Shown here piece by piece: positions 41,567 to 50,177 of a DNA stretch of 64,000 nucleotides. The number at the start of each line of letters is the position of its first letter. Within the stretch, counting starts at the first letter, position 1. Source of the DNA: Ruminococcus_C callidus. GTDB taxonomy: Bacteria > Bacillota > Clostridia > Oscillospirales > Ruminococcaceae. A program made the translations under genes and the position numbers. A model generated the notes under the pieces. That model saw only the letters and a program-made list of their open reading frames with translations. It was not told where the DNA came from and searched no databases. Location: contig NZ_CP186925.1 of the NCBI RefSeq assembly GCF_049562855.1, forward strand, positions 558,001-622,000. The letters are read 5' to 3'.

Positions 41567-41797
41567 GAAAAAAGCCCTGCCTTTGTGAAAAAGGCAGAGC
41601 CAAAAGAAGCATTTTCTGCAAAGCGGGCAGCCGGTCGTAGAACAAAAAAATAAAAATTCTTGGGCGATGCCGCAGAGAGCCGTTCGGAAACGCCGTGCGG
41701 ATCGCCGCAGATAAAACAGCTGTCAGCTGCAAAAAAAGCGGAACGCAGCACGTTCCGGAATGCCGTTCTCATTCCGAAAGCATCTGTTTTGCTCCAA
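41567..41797 (-). ncRNA. candidate structured noncoding RNA, about 230 nt
   Basis: A perfect minus-strand promoter, TTGACA (41826-41831), 17 nt, TATAAT (41803-41808), starts a transcript. It ends at a strong terminator (GCTCTGCCTTT...AAAGGCAGGGC then TTTTTT, 41601-41567). In between are several small perfect hairpins: GAATG...CATTC, GGAACG-TGCTG-CGTTCC, CAGCT-GAC-AGCTG, and a long-range GGCGAT...ATCGCC. A frame of 125 codons crosses it but has no ribosome-binding site and no family resemblance. It was not matched by eye to 6S, SRP, tmRNA or RNase P RNA. Confidence 0.6.
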
Positions 41798-41881
41798 AAA
41801 ACATTATATCGAAAAAAGACCGGATTGTCAAGCAAATTTCAATTTTTCCCGAAATATGCGAAAAAACAAACGCGTTTTTTG

Positions 41882-42532
41882 TCAGATCTCCATGAAACGC
41901 AGGAGATCGGCGGGAGTTCGGGCGAGATCGTCTGCTCCGGCACGTTCCAGCTCCTGTTCCCCGCGGAATCCCCAGACGCAGCCAATGGTATGCACGCCGG
42001 CATTTTTGCCTGTCTGAATATCCACGTCGGAATCACCGATCATCACCGCCTGTGCTTTGGACATGCCGGCAGTTTTCAGGATCTGTTCCACGATCGCCGG
42101 AGCCGGCTTTTTCGGGCGGTCGTCGCTGCTGCCGAAGATCTGGTCGAAGCAGTCGCTGCCGAAATAGTGCCGGACAATGGTTTCCACAAAGGGCTGTGTC
42201 TTGTTGGAAGCCACCGCCAGATGTACGCCGGCAGCTTTCAGCTGTGCCAGAACCGCGGGAATGCCGTCATAGGGAGCCGTTTTGTCCAGACAGTGCCGGC
42301 TGTAGTAGTCGTTGAATTCCGCAAAAAAGGTTTCCACTTCTGCGGCAGGTGTGTCCGGCGGCAGACAGCGTTCGCAGAGTTTGTGCACGCCGTTTCCCAC
42401 AAAGTGGTAGTAGGCATCGATAGGGTGCGTGGGCAGGTGCCGCTGTTCCAGCAGGTGGTTGGCGGTGCCGCCAAGATCGGCGATGGAGTTGACAAGTGTG
42501 CCGTCCAGATCAAAAATGGCAAGCTGATACAT
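41882..42532 (-). CDS. HAD hydrolase, phosphoglycolate phosphatase-like
   Basis: 216 residues, HAD subfamily IA. Motif I F-D-L-D-G-T-L-V with nucleophile Asp at residue 8; motif II in V-A-S-N-K; motif III K in R-P-K-K-P-A-P; motif IV G-D-S-D-V-D. The small helical cap lies at about 15-80. The likely substrate is phosphoglycolate or another small phosphate ester. The start at 42532 has AAAGGAG; the ORF extends upstream into a mobile element. The promoter is TTGACA (42652-42657), 17 nt, TATAAT (42629-42634) on the minus strand. Confidence 0.88.
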   Translation of the reverse strand: MYQLAIFDLDGTLVNSIADLGGTANHLLEQRHLPTHPIDAYYHFVGNGVHKLCERCLPPDTPAAEVETFFAEFNDYYSRHCLDKTAPYDGIPAVLAQLKAAGVHLAVASNKTQPFVETIVRHYFGSDCFDQIFGSSDDRPKKPAPAIVEQILKTAGMSKAQAVMIGDSDVDIQTGKNAGVHTIGCVWGFRGEQELERAGADDLARTPADLLRFMEI

Positions 42533-42700
42533 AAAACATGCTCCTTTGGTCGGAACCGCATGGCAGTTCCGGTTTTGGTGCGGGCAGCCTGTGTGGGCTG
42601 TCCATGCATTTATTCTGTCCATGCACTTATTATAGTACATGCTGGGGAATTTGTCAAACGCAGTAGACTTTTCAGCGTGCTTTTTGGGGACACTTCTTAA

Positions 42701-42872
42701 GGCAATACCGCACAAAGAGCGTCTGGCGACTTTGCACGCCATCTGCTTGCAAATTTCTCGTCATATTTCACAAAAATGCTCGTGAATACATCCAGTATTC
42801 ACTCCGCTTTTTGTTTCATCTGACGAAAAATTTGACGACGCATCTGTCGCACAATCTTTGTGCGGTATTGCC
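42701..42872. mobile_element. MITE-like element, 172 bp (copy F)
   Basis: Full length, nearly identical to copy A. Duplication TTAA (42697-42700, 42873-42876). It lies between the divergent promoters of the HAD gene and the transglutaminase-like gene. Confidence 0.85.
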
Positions 42873-42912
42873 TTAAAAAATATCATAATTGCGAAAAAAA
42901 GTGTCTTTTTTC

Positions 42913-42941
42913 TTGACAAACCCGTTGGAATTTGATATTCT
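42913..42941 (+). promoter_or_regulatory. promoter of the secreted transglutaminase-like gene
   Basis: TTGACA (42913-42918), 17 nt, TATTCT (42936-42941). Confidence 0.65.
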
Positions 42942-43000
42942 ATAGAATGGAAGCGAAAAGAGGAAACATCGTATTCGCAATAGGAAAGGGGAAATGTTTC

Positions 43001-44491
43001 ATGAAACGAAAAACCATTTGTTTTCTGGCAGCCTTTGGGGCAATTCTGGGCGGCAGCATGCTGTTCGGCGGAACGGCTTCTGCGGAAGAAGCGGAAGTGA
43101 CGGACGTGCCTGTGGCAACAGAGGTCACAGAGGTCACGGTTCCGGCAGTGGAAAATTCCGGCTGGCAGGACGAGGACGGGGTACGCCGCTATTATGACGA
43201 ATCCGGAAACTTCCTGACGGGTGAACAGGAAATTGACGGGGCGTATTATCTGTTCGACTATGACGGCGTGCAGAAAACCGGCTGGCGGACGGTCAACGGC
43301 GTGCGGCGGTATTACGATCCGGAAACCGGAAACATCGTCAGCGGCTGGGTGGATTACTGCGACTACCGGTATTATACAGATGCAGACACCGGCAAGAAAA
43401 CCGGAGAACTGCAAGACGGCGAAGAACGGTATCTGCTGGACGCAGAAACCGGACAGCAGCAACTGGGGCTGTGCACATTTTCGGATCACACTGTTTCGTA
43501 TTATGATGCAAACGGCAAACCAGTTTCCGGCTGGGTGAAGGACAAAGGAAAAACATACCATTTCAATAGCAAGCATCTGATGCAGACCGGCTGGCAGGAC
43601 TTCGGCGGCAAAAGGTACTACTTTGCATCTTCCGGTGTCATGCAGACTGGCTGGCAGGAGCTCTCCGGTGCAAAGTATTATTTTGATTCCGACGGTGCGA
43701 TGCACAAGGGATTTCTGCGGTTGGACAATAGTACATACTATCTGAACAGTCAGGGAAAAATGGCGAAAAGCTGGCAGACTGTAAACGGACAGAAATATTA
43801 CTTCGACAACAACGGCGTTATGCAGACCGACTGGAAGATGATCGGCGGCAAGCTGTATTTCTTCGGCGATAACGGCATCATGCAGAAAAACAAGGAGATC
43901 TTCTGCTACTATGATGAAAAGCACTACGGCGACTATTATTTGCAGGCAGACGGCACTGCGATCTCCATGGCATGCTACCGGCTGAATCAGGCTTCGCTGA
44001 AGCCGCATACCAGTTTTGTTGTCTATAACCGGCAGAAAAGTTCGCACAGCCAGTGGACTTCCTATATTTCCGCAAAGGACAAGCAGATCCTGCAAAAATT
44101 TATCCAGCAGCATTTCAAGGCAGGCATGACGCGGGAAGAACAGCTCTGGACGACCATGGAGTGGATTCACAACAACGTGGAATATGCGTATGTACAGAAC
44201 GGTGCATGGGCACAGATCACGAACAAGACCTATGTCGATGCCGTTTTCACATATCGGAAGGGACAGTGCATTCAGTACAACGCGGCAATGGCAGCGATGA
44301 TGGCGTATCTGGGCTATGATGTCAATCTGGTTCAGGGCTATGTAATGAGCGAAGGGAACCAGCATTTCTGGTGTGAAGTGCACATCAACGGCAAGACCTA
44401 TGTCATGGAAACCGGAAATGCAGGCAAAAACGGAGACTGGATGCACTTCCTGGAACCGTACAGTGAAGCAACAGAGTATATTCAGCATTAA
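43001..44491 (+). CDS. secreted protein with choline-binding-type repeats and a transglutaminase-like domain
   Basis: 496 residues. The signal peptide ends at about residue 28 (G-T-A-S-A-E-E). Residues about 50-320 hold around ten aromatic-rich repeats of the G-W-x-x-x-x-G-x-x-Y-Y-F type, as in choline- or glucan-binding proteins. The C-terminal 170 residues form a transglutaminase/protease-like domain with C423 in R-K-G-Q-C-I-Q-Y-N, H455 in N-Q-H-F-W and an acidic residue in V-M-E-T-G-N. It probably binds the cell wall or a polysaccharide and acts on peptide substrates. The ATG at 43001 follows GGAAAGGGG. The dockerin gene follows 12 bp later, so the two are likely co-expressed. Confidence 0.82.
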   Translation: MKRKTICFLAAFGAILGGSMLFGGTASAEEAEVTDVPVATEVTEVTVPAVENSGWQDEDGVRRYYDESGNFLTGEQEIDGAYYLFDYDGVQKTGWRTVNGVRRYYDPETGNIVSGWVDYCDYRYYTDADTGKKTGELQDGEERYLLDAETGQQQLGLCTFSDHTVSYYDANGKPVSGWVKDKGKTYHFNSKHLMQTGWQDFGGKRYYFASSGVMQTGWQELSGAKYYFDSDGAMHKGFLRLDNSTYYLNSQGKMAKSWQTVNGQKYYFDNNGVMQTDWKMIGGKLYFFGDNGIMQKNKEIFCYYDEKHYGDYYLQADGTAISMACYRLNQASLKPHTSFVVYNRQKSSHSQWTSYISAKDKQILQKFIQQHFKAGMTREEQLWTTMEWIHNNVEYAYVQNGAWAQITNKTYVDAVFTYRKGQCIQYNAAMAAMMAYLGYDVNLVQGYVMSEGNQHFWCEVHINGKTYVMETGNAGKNGDWMHFLEPYSEATEYIQH

Positions 44492-44503
44492 GGAGGCTTT
44501 ACC

Positions 44504-45307
44504 ATGAAAAAAAGACAAAGACTTCTCGCTGCACTGACCGCAGCGGGAATGACAGCAGCGGCAGTTCCCGCTGTGGCAGTATTCGCAGACGACAGCGTTG
44601 CCGTTACCCCCAGCAAGTATTTGCAGGATCAAAAGGGCACACTGACCATGACGGTTTCCGGTGATCGGGACGTTCGGGTGAAGATCGAGAAGGACACGCT
44701 GGACGGCGTTATCACGTACTACGACACCACACTGGAAAACGACGGCACCTACGATTTCACGCTGGACAGCTGTGAGTATAATGTGAATACGGAAACCTAT
44801 GATTCCTCTTTCACCGTCAGCGTGTGGGACAAGGCAGACAGCAGCTGTTCCTATACAGAAGAACATCTGGTCGTCATGGATCCAGGCTTTACCCAGAATG
44901 TGGAACGGAGCCAGTTTGACTGGAACCTCACCTTGCAGGAGGGGGACAAGCAGGACGTTTCCGCAGTGGTGACAGATGCTTCTGTGCAGGACGGCATCTG
45001 GGCAGGCGGCACAGACCTGACCATGCAGTATGTGCCGTATACGCTGGGAGATGTGGACAACGACGGCTTTATCGATTCCACTGACGTGTTCGAACTGCTG
45101 CTGTACGTGGCAAAGAAAAGTTCCGGTCAGAAGAATGCGACTTTCACAGGAGATGCGTCCTCTATGGCGGAAACCGTGGCAGCCAATGCGGCAGATATTG
45201 ACAAAAGCGGGGACATGGACAGTACAGATCTTTACTATCTGCTGTATTACATCGCCCTGAACGGTGCCGGCGTTTCGACAAACTGGGAAGAGATTCTGGC
45301 AAACTAA
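44504..45307 (+). CDS. secreted type I dockerin protein
   Basis: 267 residues. Signal peptide (A-V-F-A-D cleavage near residue 28), then a beta-rich region of about 150 residues not assigned to a family. A C-terminal dockerin has two Ca-binding repeats (G-D-V-D-N-D-G-F-I-D-S-T-D and A-D-I-D-K-S-G-D-M-D-S-T-D) separated by a longer-than-usual insert. It could anchor an unknown module to the cellulosome. A terminator follows at 45343-45394. Confidence 0.82.
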   Translation: MKKRQRLLAALTAAGMTAAAVPAVAVFADDSVAVTPSKYLQDQKGTLTMTVSGDRDVRVKIEKDTLDGVITYYDTTLENDGTYDFTLDSCEYNVNTETYDSSFTVSVWDKADSSCSYTEEHLVVMDPGFTQNVERSQFDWNLTLQEGDKQDVSAVVTDASVQDGIWAGGTDLTMQYVPYTLGDVDNDGFIDSTDVFELLLYVAKKSSGQKNATFTGDASSMAETVAANAADIDKSGDMDSTDLYYLLYYIALNGAGVSTNWEEILAN

Positions 45308-45342
45308 GGCAATACCGCATATTAGAAGCACATAGCAGCACA

Positions 45343-45394
45343 ACACCGCATGCCCTTTCCGGATCTCTTCCGGTCAGGCAATGCGGTGTTTTTT
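45343..45394 (+). terminator. terminator of the dockerin gene
   Basis: ACACCGCAT...ATGCGGTGT then TTTTTT. A single decayed GGCAATACCGCA end lies just upstream at 45308-45319. Confidence 0.8.
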
Positions 45395-45432
45395 CATAGG
45401 CTGAATAGAGCAGGGACAGATTTCGCAGGAAC

Positions 45433-45715
45433 CACGGAAATCAATTTTCAAAAATATGTTGATTTAAATTGTGCCAAATTATGAAGTTTGACAAGTGAGG
45501 CTCCCCTGAAAGGGGAGCTGGCAGTGCGTAGCACTGACTGAGGGGTTTCTACTTATGCTGAAAACGTCATAAAAAAGATTTTACGAAAAAACCTCTCCAC
45601 CGCCTAACGGCGGTCCCCCTCGTACTGAGCGGTCCCCTCTGCCCTGCGGGCATCTCCCCACCCCGTGGGGAGTCACCCCTTTCAGGGGAGGCTATCATGA
45701 AAATTGATTTCCGTG
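45433..45715. mobile_element. 283-bp inverted-repeat element with REP-A interior (second copy)
   Basis: Ends CACGGAAATCAATTTTCA and TGAAAATTGATTTCCGTG. Its unique part (TTTAAATTGTGCCAAATTAT) matches 23970-24194 in inverted orientation. The flanks do not form a clear duplication here. Confidence 0.8.
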
Positions 45716-45734
45716 GCACCGGAACGTGCATATC

Positions 45735-45764
45735 TTGACAAAAAGAGCGAAATTATGCTATAAT
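45735..45764 (+). promoter_or_regulatory. promoter of the SPFH gene
   Basis: TTGACA (45735-45740), 18 nt, TATAAT (45759-45764). Confidence 0.75.
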
Positions 45765-45819
45765 TAAGGAAACACCCAAAGAAAAACGAACATTTCAACT
45801 GTTCAGGAAAGGAATGTCT

Positions 45820-46689
45820 ATGAAAAACAACAAACTGCGGAACGGGATCCTCATTGGTGCGGTAGTGCTTCTGGCTCTGATCGCCGGCACGTCTGCTGTG
45901 ACCATCGTTCCGGCGGGACACACCGGCGTGATCGTCACCATGGGAAAGGTTTCTGATCGGGTACTGAGCGAGGGCATGCATCTGAAAGTGCCCTTTGCCC
46001 AGCAGATCGTGATGATGAACAACAAGATCCAAAAGACCGAGATCGATTCCAACGGTGTTTCCAAGGATCTGCAAACCGTTTCCAGCGGCGTGGCGATCAA
46101 CTACCACATCAACAAGGACGATTCCGCCAAGATCTATCAGAGCATCGGCGAGGGCTATGCCGACACCGTGCTCCAGCCGGCAATTCAGGAATCCATGAAA
46201 GCCATTACCGCCCAGTATACCGCGGAAGAACTGATTACCAAGCGTTCCGCCGTAGGCGAGGAAATCGGTGCCACACTGGCGGAAAAGGTGCAGGAATACG
46301 GCATTCTCATCGACAAGTTCAATATCATCAACTTTGACTTCTCCGAGGAGTTCAACGCGGCGATCGAACAGAAACAGGTTGCCGAGCAGAACAAGCTGCG
46401 GGCAGAAACCGAAAAGGAACAGAAAGTCATTGAAGCACAGGCAGATGCCGAACAAAAGGTGATCGCCGCCAAGGCGGAGGCAGATGCCATTCGGCAAAAG
46501 GCAGAGGCAGAAGCCGAGGCAAACGAAAAGATCAACGCGTCCCTGAACGAAAACGTTCTGAAGTACCAGCAGATCGAAAAGTGGAACGGCGAATACCCCA
46601 ATGTGGTTTCCTCGGATTCCTCGATTCTGGTGGACGCTTCTTCCGGCAAAGCCGCTTCGACACAGCCGGCAGAAAACGCGGGAGAATAA
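45820..46689 (+). CDS. SPFH/prohibitin-family membrane protein
   Basis: 289 residues. One N-terminal membrane helix (about 7-28), an SPFH domain (30-190) with P-A-G-H-T-G-V-I-V-T-M-G-K-V, and a long Glu/Ala/Lys coiled coil (190-255). Such proteins form membrane rings and organise microdomains or modulate membrane proteases. The start at 45820 rather than 45814 fits the AGGAAAGG spacing. A terminator (46689-46725) separates it from the NERD gene. Confidence 0.85.
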   Translation: MKNNKLRNGILIGAVVLLALIAGTSAVTIVPAGHTGVIVTMGKVSDRVLSEGMHLKVPFAQQIVMMNNKIQKTEIDSNGVSKDLQTVSSGVAINYHINKDDSAKIYQSIGEGYADTVLQPAIQESMKAITAQYTAEELITKRSAVGEEIGATLAEKVQEYGILIDKFNIINFDFSEEFNAAIEQKQVAEQNKLRAETEKEQKVIEAQADAEQKVIAAKAEADAIRQKAEAEAEANEKINASLNENVLKYQQIEKWNGEYPNVVSSDSSILVDASSGKAASTQPAENAGE

Positions 46690-46725
46690 CGGCAGCGGCA
46701 GAGCATCACTGCTTTGCCGTTTTTG
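46689..46725 (+). terminator. terminator of the SPFH gene
   Basis: ACGGCA...TGCCGT region with TTTTT. Confidence 0.7.
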
Positions 46726-46745
46726 CATAGACCGGAGGGAAGAAC

Positions 46746-47456
46746 ATGAAGTGGCTGGCAGCGTCCGGCAAAAAAGGCATACAGGGCGAAAAACAGGTTG
46801 CCCGCCGGCTGCGGCGGCTGGATTCCCGACAGTACATTGTGCTGTCAGACCTGCTGCTTCCCTGCGGCAGCCGTCTGACACAGATCGACCACGTGGTGGT
46901 GTCCGTCTACGGCATTTTCGTGATCGAAACCAAGAATTATCACGGCACTATTTCCGGCAGCATCTGGAAAGAGTTCTGGGTGCAGGAGTGTCACGGCAGG
47001 CAGTATGACCTGCGGAATCCCTTTCGCCAGAATTATGCCCATGTGCAGGCACTTGCCAGTTTGCTGGGGCTGGAACGGGACTGTTTCTTTTCCGTTGTGG
47101 CGTTCGCAGATGATGCCATCTTACAGGTGGTACAGCCGGAGGACAGTACAGAACAGCTGGTGCCTATTTCCAAGGTGTGCCGTGCCGTCCGCCGCCGGAA
47201 ACAGCCCTTGCTGCTGTGGGACGATGTCCGCTATTATGCCGGCGTGATTTTGTGTGCCAACATCGAGGACCCGCAGGCACGGGAACAGCACCTCTCCCAG
47301 ATCGATGACGAGATCGCTTATCGGCGGTTTGCCCTGCGGAGGGGACTTTGTCCCCGCTGCGGCGGAAAGCTGGTGCTGCGGCAGGGCAGATACGGCTCTT
47401 TTTACGGCTGTACCAACTATCCCGAATGCCGTTATACGCTGGAAAATGAAGTGTAA
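46746..47456 (+). CDS. NERD-domain nuclease-related protein with C4 zinc finger
   Basis: 236 residues. The NERD domain has G-E-K-Q-V-A-R-R-L, Q-I-D-H-V-V-V-S and I-E-T-K-N-Y, the PD-(D/E)xK-like catalytic residues (D in Q-I-D-H, E and K in E-T-K). The C-terminus has C-P-R-C-G-G-K-L and Y-G-C-T-N-Y-P-E-C, a topoisomerase-I-type zinc ribbon. It probably acts on or binds DNA; the exact role is unknown. Confidence 0.85.
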   Translation: MKWLAASGKKGIQGEKQVARRLRRLDSRQYIVLSDLLLPCGSRLTQIDHVVVSVYGIFVIETKNYHGTISGSIWKEFWVQECHGRQYDLRNPFRQNYAHVQALASLLGLERDCFFSVVAFADDAILQVVQPEDSTEQLVPISKVCRAVRRRKQPLLLWDDVRYYAGVILCANIEDPQAREQHLSQIDDEIAYRRFALRRGLCPRCGGKLVLRQGRYGSFYGCTNYPECRYTLENEV

Positions 47457-47518
47457 TAAGAATATTAAATTATGCAATTTAGTCATTATTTTCATGAAAA
47501 CAAAATGTAAAAAAACTC

Positions 47519-47547
47519 TTGCATTTCCAAATCAAATATGTTATACT
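47519..47547 (+). promoter_or_regulatory. promoter of the sensor-diguanylate cyclase gene
   Basis: TTGCAT (47519-47524), 17 nt, TATACT (47542-47547). A second TATAAT lies at 47587-47592, directly before the mobile element. Confidence 0.5.
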
Positions 47548-47598
47548 ACAGAAGTGCATGAATACAGAATACATGCAATCAAATGCTATAATGCTTTC

Positions 47599-47669
47599 GG
47601 CAATACCGCACAAAGATTGTGCGGCAGATGGCGTGCAAAGTCGCCAGACGCTCTTTGTGCGGTATTGCC
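47599..47669. mobile_element. MITE-like element, 71 bp (copy H)
   Basis: Terminal repeats as in the other copies. Perfect duplication TTTC (47595-47598, 47670-47673). Confidence 0.85.
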
Positions 47670-47769
47670 TTTCATAATATTCCCATGAAGCAGCACCGCA
47701 CAAATCATTTTGTGTGGTTTCATCGCAATGACAAGTGGAGTTTTGGATAGAAGACAGGGGAGAGCAATC

Positions 47770-50061
47770 ATGACTGAGAAAAAAAGGCTCCAGATTGGTC
47801 TGATGATACACCATCTGGAAAATGAATATGCAAGCGAAATTCTCAAGGGTGCGATTGCTGCGGCAGAAGAACTGGACATCAACCTGATCCTGCTGCCGGG
47901 CAGAGGCATCAATGCAGTAGAAGATGATGAAAAATACTCGATCTATGATTATCAGTACAACGTGATCTACAACTATGTTTCTGAAAGAAATCTGGACGGT
48001 CTGCTGGTGTCGGTAGGCACTGTCGGCTCCTATATCAGTCGGGAGGAAATGGCACAGTTTCTCCACTCCTATGATCCGCTGCCTCTGCTGACTATGGAAG
48101 TGGAATTCCCGGGATACCCCTGCATTCGGTTCAATACCAACGCCATGAAGCTGGCAGTAGAACATCTGATACACCACCATGGCTGCCGGAAGATCGGCTT
48201 TGTTTCCGGTCCTATGGGAAATCAGGATGCCATGGAGCGTCTGCAATGCTACCGTGCAGTGCTGGAGGAGAACCATATCCCGTATGACTGCACCAAGGTG
48301 GTATACGGCAACTTCTCCGAGGCTTCGGAAGAAGTGGTGCGGAATCTGCTGGATCTGCACCCCGATCTAGAGGCGATCTGCTTTGCCAATGATAAGATGT
48401 GCATCGGCGGCTATGAGGTGTTCAAGGAACGGAAAATGCGTGTCGGCGAGGATATTCTGGTCACCGGCTTTGACGATTCCGAAGTTGCCACCAGTCTGAA
48501 ACCCATGCTGACGACCGTGCGTACCAATATCAGAAGTATGGGCTACCAGTCGGTGCAGGCTTTGGTGGAACTGATCCAGACAGGGAAAACCCGGAGCAGG
48601 ACGCTGGACGCACGGCTGATCGTGCGGGAATCCTGCGACCTGACAGAGGAACAGATCCAGAATCCGGCAGATCACTGTGCGGCGGAAGAAATTGTGGGTA
48701 TGATCTTCAACAAGTACATCGGCGATCTGGAGAGCACGACAAAGACCAGATTCATTCAGCGGGTGTGGGAACTGCTGATAAAAGAATTTCAGGCAGTTTG
48801 CAGCCATGAACCGCTGCCGCTGGCGGAATACCAGAAGGAAATCTCCGAGATGTTCGACCAGACGGACGTGATTCCGATACAGGTGCCGCTGCTGAAAAAA
48901 GTTGTGACGCATGCGAAAGAATTTGCCGTGCAGATCTGTCGGGAACAGCCGGAAAATCTGCTGGCAGTAGAACGGCTCCATGCGTTCTTTCTGGATAACC
49001 TGCTGGACTACAGCATGCAGCAGCAGTATCTGCTCCGCACCAATCTGGTGTACAGCAATTTCCTGATCAGCAACATCAACAAGGACATGATGATTAACAG
49101 CAATGACGAGGAAAAAAGCTTTTTCTCCATTGTGAAAAACCTCTATCGGGTCAGCTTCAAGAGCAGCTATATCTACGTGTTCCATTCGCCGGTGGTGCAC
49201 TATCAGTATGAGCAGTGGATCATGCCGGAAAACCTGTACCTGAAATCCTACCATATCGGGCAGAAGTTACAGCGGGTAGAGCCGCCGGAACAGCAGGTTT
49301 CCGTTTACTCCTGCATTGCCAACCGCTATATGCCGCAGGATCGGCGGTATACGTTTGTCATGGTGCCGCTGTTCTCCAACGAGGAGCAGTACGGGCTGTT
49401 TATCTGTGAACTGGACTATAACCATTTCTCCCAGATCTATTCCGTAGCACCGCAGATCTGCTCCGCCATTAAGATGACGCGTCTGGTCAAGGAACTGGAG
49501 GGCAATCTGGAGGAAGCACGATTCGCCAACAGCCGTCTGAAGCTGATCTCCGACTCGGACGAACTGACTGGTGTGTACAACCGCCGCGGCTTCTATCGTG
49601 CGGCAAATGCCATGCTGAGCAGTCAGGAATCCGCTGGGAAAGGCTGCGTGCTGATTCTGGCAGACTTGGACAATCTGAAGATCATCAACGATACATTCGG
49701 ACACGACGGCGGCGACCATGCCCTGAAAACCTGCGTGCAGTATCTCAGTTCTGCAACGCCGCTGCTGGACGCGATCGGCAGAGTAGGCGGCGACGAGTTT
49801 GCCGGCTTCGTCATGGTCGATGATCCGGAAACTGCCGGAAAGCAGATCTACGACAGCATCAAAAAGGCTGCCCAGCAGTATAACGCCACCAGTGCCATTC
49901 CCTATAACATCACGCTGAGTGTCGGTGTGTATACCATGACATGTCAGGGCGGGGAACAGGTGCAGAATTACGTCAAGTACGCCGATCAGAAGCTATATCA
50001 GGATAAGAAAAACAAGAACCGCATTGTCATCAAACCGCAGAATAATTCTATGCCAGTGTAA
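47770..50061 (+). CDS. LacI-type sugar-sensor domain fused to a GGDEF diguanylate cyclase
   Basis: 763 residues. Residues about 5-285 resemble the periplasmic-binding-like sensor of LacI regulators (I-G-F-V-S-G-P, V-T-G-F-D-D-S-E-V-A) but lack the DNA-binding headpiece and any signal peptide, so the sensor is cytoplasmic. A long helical middle region (290-590) follows, then a GGDEF domain (about 600-755) with intact R-V-G-G-D-E-F. The usual R-x-x-D inhibition site just before it reads L-L-D without the Arg. It should make cyclic di-GMP in response to a small ligand, probably a sugar. GGGGAGAG precedes the ATG. A mobile element lies in the leader. Confidence 0.85.
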   Translation: MTEKKRLQIGLMIHHLENEYASEILKGAIAAAEELDINLILLPGRGINAVEDDEKYSIYDYQYNVIYNYVSERNLDGLLVSVGTVGSYISREEMAQFLHSYDPLPLLTMEVEFPGYPCIRFNTNAMKLAVEHLIHHHGCRKIGFVSGPMGNQDAMERLQCYRAVLEENHIPYDCTKVVYGNFSEASEEVVRNLLDLHPDLEAICFANDKMCIGGYEVFKERKMRVGEDILVTGFDDSEVATSLKPMLTTVRTNIRSMGYQSVQALVELIQTGKTRSRTLDARLIVRESCDLTEEQIQNPADHCAAEEIVGMIFNKYIGDLESTTKTRFIQRVWELLIKEFQAVCSHEPLPLAEYQKEISEMFDQTDVIPIQVPLLKKVVTHAKEFAVQICREQPENLLAVERLHAFFLDNLLDYSMQQQYLLRTNLVYSNFLISNINKDMMINSNDEEKSFFSIVKNLYRVSFKSSYIYVFHSPVVHYQYEQWIMPENLYLKSYHIGQKLQRVEPPEQQVSVYSCIANRYMPQDRRYTFVMVPLFSNEEQYGLFICELDYNHFSQIYSVAPQICSAIKMTRLVKELEGNLEEARFANSRLKLISDSDELTGVYNRRGFYRAANAMLSSQESAGKGCVLILADLDNLKIINDTFGHDGGDHALKTCVQYLSSATPLLDAIGRVGGDEFAGFVMVDDPETAGKQIYDSIKKAAQQYNATSAIPYNITLSVGVYTMTCQGGEQVQNYVKYADQKLYQDKKNKNRIVIKPQNNSMPV

Positions 50062-50074
50062 CTGTGTGGTATTG

Positions 50075-50117
50075 CAAAAAGCCGCATCACCGGAACTTTC
50101 TCCGTGATGCGGCTTTT
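50075..50117. terminator. bidirectional terminator between the GGDEF and pflA genes
   Basis: AAAAGCCGCATCAC...GTGATGCGGCTTTT. Confidence 0.88.
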
Positions 50118-50177
50118 GTTGTTTCTATTGCATGCGATCTGCGTGCAGATCTTTCGCTTTCAGGGGCATTTTTTCGT

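Noticed and set aside
41458..41835. 125-codon ORF over the candidate ncRNA
   Set aside because: No SD, begins upstream of the promoter's start site, and has no recognisable family pattern.
42761..45346. 861-codon minus-strand ORF opposite the transglutaminase-like and dockerin genes
   Set aside because: Shadow frame; the plus-strand genes have signal peptides, SD sites and recognisable domains.
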